From NCBI GenBank assembly GCA_045659265.1, contig JAZOWO010000094.1, positions 1 through 8,584 of the forward strand: a DNA stretch of 8,584 nt, in the 5' to 3' direction. The notes below the pieces were generated by a model. It ran no database searches. It had not been told where the DNA came from and saw only the letters and a program-made list of their open reading frames with translations. Made by a program: the position numbers and the translations under genes. Within the stretch, counting starts at the first letter, position 1, and each line of letters starts with the position of its first letter. The DNA is from UMGS1649 sp045659265. Lineage in GTDB: Bacteria; Bacillota; Clostridia; TANB77; CAG-465. Below, piece after piece: positions 1-5,395 of the stretch.

Positions 1-654
1 TCAAGTATTAAAGGTATAAATAAAATACATCCAAGAGCTTTAGCAACAGCATTAGAAACATTTGCTGATGATGAGAAAAAGTATATGATAGTTTCTAAAA
101 TGCTTTTAAGATCACTTAAGCTTGCTAAATACTCAGAAGAATGTTTAGGCCACTTTGGACTTAACTTTAAGGACTATTGTCACTTCACATCACCAATTAG
201 AAGATACCCAGATTTATTCATTCATAGAGTAATATCTAAATATCTAGAGAATGGTTATGTGTTAGATGATAGAACATTAGAAAAGTTACAATACAAAGCG
301 GAAAAATATGCTTTATCTAGTAGTGAATGTGAGAAAACAGCTACACAAATTGAAAGAGATTTCGATGATTTGTTTATGGCAAAATATATGAAGAAACATT
401 TAGGGGATGAATACGAAGGCGTAATATCTTCAGTAACTGGATTTGGTATCTATGTAAAATTAGATAATACAATTGAAGGTTTAGTTACTATGTCTAACCT
501 AGATGATGACTATTATATTTACCACGAAAAAGAAATGGTTTTAATCGGCGAAAGAACAGGTAAGAAATATGAGATTGGTCAGAAAGTAAAAGTAATTGTC
601 GCAAGAGCCGATGAACATACAAAACAAATAGATTTTTGTTTAAGTAGGGGATAA
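1..654 (+). CDS. rnr: RNase R, 3' part (5' end outside the window)
   Basis: This is the C-terminal 217 residues of ribonuclease R, a processive 3'-to-5' exoribonuclease of the RNB (RNase II) family that degrades structured RNA in the cytoplasm. The frame is open from base 1. The fragment carries the highly conserved RNB-domain motif HFTSPIRRYPDL (about residues 61-72) and the helical end of the RNB domain. It then has a complete S1 RNA-binding domain (about residues 135-215; GxISSVTGFGIYV, EGLV) ending in the strand QIDFCL. The protein stops three residues after the S1 domain. It therefore lacks the Lys/Arg-rich C-terminal tail found on many RNase R proteins, which could be a lineage trait. 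The catalytic aspartates lie upstream of the window. The next gene starts one base after the stop codon, so the two are co-transcribed. RNase II is the alternative, but the motif context and an S1 domain at the very C terminus fit RNase R better. Confidence 0.95.
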   Translation, partial: SSIKGINKIHPRALATALETFADDEKKYMIVSKMLLRSLKLAKYSEECLGHFGLNFKDYCHFTSPIRRYPDLFIHRVISKYLENGYVLDDRTLEKLQYKAEKYALSSSECEKTATQIERDFDDLFMAKYMKKHLGDEYEGVISSVTGFGIYVKLDNTIEGLVTMSNLDDDYYIYHEKEMVLIGERTGKKYEIGQKVKVIVARADEHTKQIDFCLSRG

Positions 655-655
655 T

Positions 656-1366
656 ATGAAGATAAAAAAAGATAGAAAAGAAGAAAAAAGTTTTAAGGAA
701 TTATTCAAAGCAAGATTTTCTGGTATGACGTTTAAATCATATCTTAAAGAAACATGTGAATTTGTAAAAAATAATTTATTAAAAACTACATTAATAATAT
801 TAGCAATAACACTATTATCTATTGGATCGGTGCTATATTCACCATCGTCATTTAAATATGATAAACCAGATGTTACTTTTGGAAGTGATTGGTTTGAAAG
901 AATAAAAGTAATAGCAATTATTGCTTTTGCGGGAATTGTTCCATACATGTATATACCAGTTGTTGGACTAGCAGCAGGTATTTCTGTTGAGTGTATGTAT
1001 TTTGCAAACTATGTACTGACAGTAGGTAGAATGAAAGGTACGCTTATATATATAGTACCTATGTTATTAAACTTGTTATTCTTAGCTATCGCAACATCTA
1101 TAGGACTTTATATTTGCCGCAACGCAACATTATCTCAAAGAATAAAGAGCGTACAAAGTAAAAATTCTATGGATTTAGGTTTAGCAATATTTGAAGCTAC
1201 AAATAAAAAAGATAAAGTTAAAGCAATTGAGAAAAAGAGAAAAGATAAAATAAAAGAACTAGAAAGCAAGAAAAAAGATTTAGATTTATTCCAAATAGTA
1301 AACGTTTCACTAATACTATGTGTGCTTCAATTAGGAGCATCACTTGTTAAATCTTTACTTGTATAA
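656..1366 (+). CDS. Polytopic membrane protein, possibly SpoIIM-like
   Basis: I do not firmly recognise this 236-residue integral membrane protein. It has a basic N terminus (KIKKDRKEEK) followed by four likely membrane segments at about 41-61, 84-112, 128-153 and 211-235. A long, highly charged Lys/Glu stretch (about 183-208, possibly coiled coil) lies before the last helix. The middle part has small residues spaced in the second helix, a PVVGLAAG segment, then a Pro- and Asn-containing third helix (IVPMLLNLLFLAIATSIG). This recalls the SpoIIM/DUF95 family, whose B. subtilis member acts in forespore engulfment, but the resemblance is weak and unproven. The start ATG is preceded by AGTAGGGG with a 5-base gap, one base after the rnr stop. 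It lies between rnr and trmB in one operon. The ORF is certainly real; the function is open. Confidence 0.85.
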   Translation: MKIKKDRKEEKSFKELFKARFSGMTFKSYLKETCEFVKNNLLKTTLIILAITLLSIGSVLYSPSSFKYDKPDVTFGSDWFERIKVIAIIAFAGIVPYMYIPVVGLAAGISVECMYFANYVLTVGRMKGTLIYIVPMLLNLLFLAIATSIGLYICRNATLSQRIKSVQSKNSMDLGLAIFEATNKKDKVKAIEKKRKDKIKELESKKKDLDLFQIVNVSLILCVLQLGASLVKSLLV

Positions 1367-1377
1367 CAGGAGAAATT

Positions 1378-2031
1378 ATGAGACAAAGAAATGTTAAAAA
1401 TTGTGATGAGATTTTAGCATCATCAGATAAATATTTAAGAGATATCAAATCTTTAGATAAAACTAAATATGAAAATGTGTGTTTAGAAATAGGTATTGGT
1501 AAAGGAGCGTTTATAGCAGAATGTGCTAATAGACATCCAGAAAACCTATACGTAGGTATAGAATTAAATAAAGGTGTTGTATCTTTAGCAACTAAAAAGA
1601 TTGCAAGATACGAAGAAGAAATAGGAAAGAAATTAGACAACCTTAAAGTTCTAGATTTTAATGCATTAGAATTAAAAGAACTATTTGGCGAGCGCGAAGT
1701 AGATAAAATATATCTAAACTTTAGTGATCCATGGCCTAAGAAAAAACATGAAAAAAGAAGACTTACTTCTGATGCGTTTTTAGATGTGTATAAAGAAATA
1801 TTAAAAGAAGGTTCTGTTATAGAGTTTAAGACGGACAACAGAAGCCTATTTGAGTATTCGTTAAAGAATATGAATAAATATGGAATGGCATTTGAGTACT
1901 TAACATTAAATTTACACGCAGATATAGATAGTGGTAAATTAGATAATGAAGAACCAAATATAATGACAGAGTATGAAGCAAAGTTTATGGTAAATGGACC
2001 TATATATAAATTAATAGCAAAATTTAATTAA
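1378..2031 (+). CDS. trmB: tRNA (guanine-N7)-methyltransferase TrmB
   Basis: TrmB uses S-adenosylmethionine to form 7-methylguanosine at position 46 in the variable loop of tRNAs, in the cytoplasm. At 217 residues it has the usual length for the bacterial enzyme. Visible motifs are the SAM-binding loop EIGIGKG (37-43), the acidic end of strand 2 in GIELNKG (60-66), the diagnostic NFSDPWPKKKHEKRRL (114-129) with its Asp117, the FKTDN motif (150-154) and the C-terminal TEYEAKF (197-203) that contacts the substrates. All conserved blocks are present, so the enzyme should be active. The start ATG is preceded by AGGAG and lies 11 bases after the membrane protein gene; the 92-residue ORF follows 15 bases after the stop. 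It is part of the rnr-to-U32 operon. Confidence 0.97.
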   Translation: MRQRNVKNCDEILASSDKYLRDIKSLDKTKYENVCLEIGIGKGAFIAECANRHPENLYVGIELNKGVVSLATKKIARYEEEIGKKLDNLKVLDFNALELKELFGEREVDKIYLNFSDPWPKKKHEKRRLTSDAFLDVYKEILKEGSVIEFKTDNRSLFEYSLKNMNKYGMAFEYLTLNLHADIDSGKLDNEEPNIMTEYEAKFMVNGPIYKLIAKFN

Positions 2032-2046
2032 TATAGAGGAGATTGT

Positions 2047-2325
2047 ATGTTATTAAATCAATATGAAAAAAGAGAAAAAATAAAAACATTGGTTACAACA
2101 ATATTAGTAACATTAATAGTAATTGTACTTTTATGGGGCTGCCTTTTTGTAACAGATTATATGATGTTTATAAATTCAAAACCTACAGTGTTTACTAATT
2201 CAAGAATTGAGACAACAGAGACAGGAAAGAAAATATTTGAAGAAGGCGTGTGTTACAAAATAGTAACAGATGAATTAAATAATAAAACACTTTATTTATT
2301 AAACAAACAAATAAAGAGTAAATAA
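2047..2325 (+). CDS. Small single-pass membrane protein, unknown function
   Basis: This 92-residue protein is not recognised. It has a short charged N terminus (residues 1-13, rich in Lys, Arg and Glu), one strongly hydrophobic segment (about 14-36) and a soluble C-terminal part of about 55 residues ending in a basic stretch. By the positive-inside rule the C-terminal part is probably outside the cell. Cys32 sits in LLWGC at the end of the hydrophobic segment. This faintly resembles a lipobox, but Trp at position -2 makes lipidation unlikely. A good ribosome binding site, AGAGGAG at 2035-2041, lies five bases before the ATG. The gene sits tightly between trmB and the U32 gene, which supports a real, co-transcribed gene. 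Base composition matches its neighbours. Confidence 0.8.
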   Translation: MLLNQYEKREKIKTLVTTILVTLIVIVLLWGCLFVTDYMMFINSKPTVFTNSRIETTETGKKIFEEGVCYKIVTDELNNKTLYLLNKQIKSK

Positions 2326-2330
2326 AGGGG
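2324..2330 (+). promoter_or_regulatory. Ribosome binding site that decides the U32 start
   Basis: AAAGGGG lies one base before an ATG at 2332 but seven bases before a second in-frame ATG at 2338. Normal spacing favours 2338, shortening the protein by two residues. The site overlaps the stop codon of the preceding gene, which suggests translational coupling. Confidence 0.6.
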
Positions 2331-2337
2331 AATGGGT

Positions 2338-4635
2338 ATGAAAAATAATATTAAAAATGAAGTAGAAATATTAGCTCCGGCGGGTAGTTATGAGGCATTC
2401 GTAGCTGCAGTTAATGCTGGGGCTCATGCCATATATATGGGTGTAAATAAATTTAATGCACGTACCATGGCAAATAACCTAACAATAGAAGAATATATTA
2501 ATGCTATAGATTATGCACATAAAAGGGGTGTTATGGTATATTTAACACTTAATACACTTCTTTTAGATAGTGAGATTAAGGAAGCATTAGACATCGTTTG
2601 TATGTTATATAAAGAGGGACTTGATGCGGTAATAGTGCAAGATATAGGTATTGCTACGCTTATACACAAAATAATGCCAGATTTACCATTGCATGCAAGT
2701 ACACAAATGAGTGTATTAAACTTAGAACAAGCAAAATATTTAGAAACATTGGGGTTTTCTAGAGTTGTTTTAGGCAGAGAATTAAGTGTAGAAGAAATAG
2801 AATATATAACTAAAAATATATCTATGGAAGTAGAAATATTCGTTCATGGAGCGCTATGCGTTTCTGTATCCGGCCAATGTATGGCAAGCTCTTTAATAGG
2901 CGAAAGAAGTGCTAACAGAGGAAGTTGTGCACAACCTTGTAGAATGAAATATTCGTTATATAATGAGGCTAAAAAAGAGGCCTTAGTTAAGGATAGATAT
3001 ATTTTAAGTAAGAAAGACATATATGGCTTAGATACACTAGAAGCACTTGCTAAAGTAGGAGTTAAATCTTTTAAGATTGAAGGAAGAAACAGAACGGTAG
3101 AATATACAGCAGGTGTTGTAAGTAGATATAGAAAAGCGGTAGACAACGATTTTGTTATAGAAAAGAATACAGAAAAAGAGTTGCTTCAATTATTTAATCG
3201 TAGTGGCAAATGTGATGGATATCTAAATGGCGTTAGATACAAAAGAAGTATTTCAGATACTACTCCTAAAAACACAGGTTTGTATTTAGGACAAGTGCTG
3301 GCTAAAAAAGATAAGTTTATTAAACTTAAATTAGAAGAAAATATAGATCTTCACGACGGTGTTGAAGTAGTAACAAGTGAGGGACCAGTATCTTTTGTAG
3401 TTACTTGTATTAAAGATGAAAAAGGCAATATCCTAAATACGAATGTAGAAAAAGGAAGTATTGTATTTCTAGGAGATATTAAAGGTAAAGTAGAAGCAAA
3501 AGATATAGTATACAAGACATCAGATAATAAATTAAATAAAGAATCTAGAGAATATTTGGATAAAAAAGAAAAGCAAAAAAGAGTAGAAGAAAGCGTACTT
3601 GTAAGTATAAAGAAGGATAAAAATATTTCTGCAAGTTCTCAGAATAAAGATGTATTTGTAGAAATAGACTACATTCCAGAAATAAGTAAAAGTGTTGGTG
3701 TAACAGAAGAAAAAATAAATGAAGTTTTTGCTAAAACTGAAGATACAGCAACAATATTTGTGGATATTAAAGCAGATATAGATGAAGGACTATTTGTTCC
3801 AGTTTCTAAATTAAATGAGTTAAGAAGAGCTTTGGTAGAAAAAATAGAAGAGAGTAGGCTTGTTAAAAGAGAAGAAGTAATCGTTAAGGAAGAACAGCTA
3901 CAAGTTATATCTAGTAAGAAGAATACTTCTAAAACAACTGCAATATTTATGTATAGATATAACCCAGAGCAAGATTATATTGCTCTTTGTAACGAAAGAT
4001 ATGAAGCAAATTTAGACAAGTTGTATGTTCCGGCAAGAGCTTTTAAAGAATACGAAAAGGACATATTAAAATATATAGGTAAAACAAAAGTATATATGCA
4101 TATACCAAATGTTGTACTTAAGAATTTGGATAAATATATTAGAGATAATGTAGAAAGACTTGTTAAAGAGGGAATAAGCGGTCTTGTTATCGGTAATGTT
4201 GGATATTTAGAATTAGGCGTTATGCTTAAAGAAAAATATAATATAGAACTTGTTGGGGATTATACATTAAATGTGTTTAATAGCTTTTCTGCAGCTCATT
4301 ACAAAGATTTAGATGTTATAACTCCTATATTTGAAACGGAAGATGCAGATATAGAAAAAATGGCTAAATTCCAAAATATAGAGCTTGTAGAAGGCCTTGC
4401 AACTGCTATGACTACTAGATATTGTATGTTAGCAAGTTTTGTGTCTAACGCAGAAGAAAAGAATGAATGTAAAGCTGCATGTAAACAGGGTAAATATTAT
4501 ATAGAAGATACATATAACAAGAAATACAATATAGTTCCAGATAGCATAGATTGTATAACTGAACTAGTTAGAAACAAGAGAAAGTATCCAGAAAATATAA
4601 GAAATAAGTATAGTGTAAGATACAATATAATGTAA
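2338..4635 (+). CDS. U32 family protein, long RlhA/TrhP-like form with DUF3656-type insert
   Basis: This 765-residue protein belongs to peptidase family U32. Although long called collagenase-like, characterised members hydroxylate RNA: E. coli RlhA makes 5-hydroxycytidine in 23S rRNA and TrhP acts on tRNA wobble uridine. Numbering is from the ATG at 2338. The N-terminal barrel starts with EILAPAGS and carries the U32 signature ExFxHGxLCxSxSGxC from Glu166. Cys174, Cys181, Cys197 and Cys201 fit the cysteine set needed for function in this family, probably an iron-sulfur site. A beta domain (about 310-405, GLYLGQV to VYKTSDN) is followed by a DUF3656-like segment ending near 500 (FVPVSKLNELRRAL). 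A second, degenerate U32-like barrel ends the protein with Cys696, Cys711, Cys715 and Cys739. The length and the DUF3656 segment favour the RlhA branch. The exact RNA substrate is inference. It is the last gene of the rnr operon. Confidence 0.93.
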   Translation: MKNNIKNEVEILAPAGSYEAFVAAVNAGAHAIYMGVNKFNARTMANNLTIEEYINAIDYAHKRGVMVYLTLNTLLLDSEIKEALDIVCMLYKEGLDAVIVQDIGIATLIHKIMPDLPLHASTQMSVLNLEQAKYLETLGFSRVVLGRELSVEEIEYITKNISMEVEIFVHGALCVSVSGQCMASSLIGERSANRGSCAQPCRMKYSLYNEAKKEALVKDRYILSKKDIYGLDTLEALAKVGVKSFKIEGRNRTVEYTAGVVSRYRKAVDNDFVIEKNTEKELLQLFNRSGKCDGYLNGVRYKRSISDTTPKNTGLYLGQVLAKKDKFIKLKLEENIDLHDGVEVVTSEGPVSFVVTCIKDEKGNILNTNVEKGSIVFLGDIKGKVEAKDIVYKTSDNKLNKESREYLDKKEKQKRVEESVLVSIKKDKNISASSQNKDVFVEIDYIPEISKSVGVTEEKINEVFAKTEDTATIFVDIKADIDEGLFVPVSKLNELRRALVEKIEESRLVKREEVIVKEEQLQVISSKKNTSKTTAIFMYRYNPEQDYIALCNERYEANLDKLYVPARAFKEYEKDILKYIGKTKVYMHIPNVVLKNLDKYIRDNVERLVKEGISGLVIGNVGYLELGVMLKEKYNIELVGDYTLNVFNSFSAAHYKDLDVITPIFETEDADIEKMAKFQNIELVEGLATAMTTRYCMLASFVSNAEEKNECKAACKQGKYYIEDTYNKKYNIVPDSIDCITELVRNKRKYPENIRNKYSVRYNIM

Positions 4636-4638
4636 TAT

Positions 4639-4667
4639 TTGAAAAAAGCCGTGATTTATAGTATAAT
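4639..4667 (+). promoter_or_regulatory. Sigma-A promoter for the first zinc-ribbon gene
   Basis: The -35 box TTGAAA (4639-4644) and a perfect -10 box TATAAT (4662-4667) are separated by the ideal 17 bases. The -35 box begins only three bases after the U32 stop codon. Transcription should start near 4674, giving a leader of about 39 bases before the ATG at 4713. Confidence 0.85.
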
Positions 4668-4701
4668 GGTAGAAGAAATAAAAAATATACCAATATGACT
4701 A

Positions 4702-4708
4702 TGGAGGT
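4702..4708 (+). promoter_or_regulatory. Ribosome binding site that fixes the start of the first zinc-ribbon gene
   Basis: TGGAGGT lies five bases before the ATG at 4713. The in-frame ATGs at 4695 and 4701 lie before or within this site and have no site of their own. Starting at 4713 also makes the N terminus match that of the neighbouring paralogue (MTFFSK against MAFWNK). Confidence 0.8.
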
Positions 4709-4712
4709 AATC

Positions 4713-4949
4713 ATGACTTTTTTTAGTAAAATTTTTAGAAAGGAAAGAACTGCAAAGGTAATTTGCAAATGTGGAGCAAAGTATAAGGTAGATTATTCAA
4801 ATGTTTTTAATAGCGAAACTGATGAGAAAAGAAAGCTTTGTTTCTATACCTACTGCAAAGTTTGTGATAGAATTACATTTTTAGATGAAAGCAAATTATC
4901 TAAAAGATATGTGAAGAAAATATATAAAGAACACAAATGGTGCAATTAA
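4713..4949 (+). CDS. Small zinc-ribbon-like protein, copy A, unknown function
   Basis: This 78-residue protein of unknown function has four cysteines placed like a zinc ribbon: CKCG (Cys18, Cys20) and CxxCD (Cys48, Cys51). Cys43 and Cys77 are extra and absent from the paralogue. The rest is basic, with a C-terminal block KLSKRYVKKIYKEHKW that looks helical and could bind nucleic acid; that is inference. It has no signal peptide or membrane segment, so it is probably cytoplasmic. It aligns with the protein encoded at 5067-5306 without gaps from the first cysteine, with 21 of 60 residues identical by hand count. Its own promoter and terminator flank it, although read-through from the U32 operon is possible. 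G+C is about 27 % by hand count, as in the neighbours. Confidence 0.85.
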   Translation: MTFFSKIFRKERTAKVICKCGAKYKVDYSNVFNSETDEKRKLCFYTYCKVCDRITFLDESKLSKRYVKKIYKEHKWCN

Positions 4950-4955
4950 ATTAGA

Positions 4956-4978
4956 ACCGCTAATAAGCGGTCTTTTTT
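4956..4978 (+). terminator. Rho-independent terminator after zinc-ribbon copy A
   Basis: The stem ACCGC (4956-4960) pairs with GCGGT (4967-4971) around a six-base loop, followed by C and six T. The stem is short but G+C-rich, it begins six bases after the stop codon, and it sits directly before the next promoter. Confidence 0.8.
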
Positions 4979-4991
4979 ATGTCTAAATTCC

Positions 4992-5020
4992 TTGAAAAAT
5001 ATGCCTTTTTGTTATATAAT
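4992..5020 (+). promoter_or_regulatory. Sigma-A promoter for the second zinc-ribbon gene
   Basis: TTGAAA (4992-4997) and TATAAT (5015-5020) are separated by exactly 17 bases, the same arrangement as the promoter at 4639-4667. The -35 box continues into an A-run in both, and the sequences just after the -10 box also look alike (GGTAGAAG against GGCTAGAG). Strong constitutive expression is expected. Confidence 0.85.
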
Positions 5021-5066
5021 ATGGCTAGAGTGAGAATAATGCCAAATTAATTAAGGAGGTATAGGT

Positions 5067-5306
5067 ATGGCATTTTGGAATAAAAAGAAAAAAGAGCCTA
5101 AGAAAGAAATGGTAAGCGTCAGCTGCAAGTGCGGAACATCGTATGAAACTGAATGCGACGGGTTAGGGACTATGAGCACCGGTTATAAAGGTCGGATTTC
5201 ATTTTACACCCGTTGTGAACATTGCGATGAGATGATTTACATCGAAGAGGTGAAATTACCCAAGTCATATATTAGACGTGCTTATCGAAATCACATCTGG
5301 GGCTAA
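5067..5306 (+). CDS. Small zinc-ribbon-like protein, copy B, atypical composition
   Basis: This 79-residue paralogue of the protein at 4713-4949 also has unknown function. It shows the same frame of CKCG (Cys20, Cys22), FYTxCxxCD (Cys50, Cys53), then ExKLxKxY, Y, H and W near the end, plus an additional Cys30. The N terminus is a lysine-rich stretch (residues 6-13). No signal peptide or membrane segment is visible. A full-strength ribosome binding site, AAGGAGGT (5053-5060), lies six bases before the ATG. The gene is compositionally odd. Its G+C is about 41 % by hand count against about 27 % for copy A, and it uses CGG, CGT and CGA for arginine where the neighbours use AGA. Recent acquisition from a less A/T-rich relative is the likely reason. 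It forms a monocistronic unit with its own promoter and terminator. Confidence 0.87.
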   Translation: MAFWNKKKKEPKKEMVSVSCKCGTSYETECDGLGTMSTGYKGRISFYTRCEHCDEMIYIEEVKLPKSYIRRAYRNHIWG

Positions 5307-5310
5307 AAAA

Positions 5311-5340
5311 GGATACCACTTATTAGTGGTATCCTTTTTA
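5311..5340 (+). terminator. Strong Rho-independent terminator after zinc-ribbon copy B
   Basis: A perfect 10 bp stem (GGATACCACT at 5311-5320 with AGTGGTATCC at 5325-5334) closes a four-base loop and is followed by five T. Six A precede it, so it could also work in the opposite direction. It isolates the small gene from the PBP gene. Confidence 0.93.
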
Positions 5341-5350
5341 TGTTTTTTGC

Positions 5351-5379
5351 TTGTAAATTGTATATATTTGTAGTAAAAT
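5351..5379 (+). promoter_or_regulatory. Candidate promoter of the PBP gene
   Basis: TTGTAA (5351-5356) and TAAAAT (5374-5379) are 17 bases apart. The match is weaker than the two upstream promoters, and the predicted start near 5386 would leave a leader of only about ten bases. The 55-base gap after the terminator nevertheless has to hold a promoter if that terminator is efficient. Confidence 0.4.
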
Positions 5380-5386
5380 ATATATC

Positions 5387-5394
5387 GAGGTGAT
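5387..5394 (+). promoter_or_regulatory. Ribosome binding site of the PBP gene, deciding its start
   Basis: GAGGTGAT pairs well with the 16S 3' end. The GTG at 5390 lies inside it and so cannot be its start codon. The ATG at 5396, five bases after GAGG, is the best choice; the TTG at 5399 is a weaker alternative. Confidence 0.65.
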
Positions 5395-5395
5395 A

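Noticed and set aside
1347..1838. Minus-strand ORF opposite trmB
   Set aside because: trmB on the plus strand has all its family motifs; the antisense frame is open by base bias and has no recognisable domain.
2120..2150. Lipoprotein signal in the 92-residue protein (LLWGC)
   Set aside because: Trp at position -2 is not accepted in usual lipoboxes, and the hydrophobic segment fits a simple membrane anchor.
4695..4949. Longer form of zinc-ribbon copy A starting at ATG 4695
   Set aside because: The ribosome binding site at 4702-4708 lies downstream of that ATG, and the paralogue's length and N terminus match a start at 4713.
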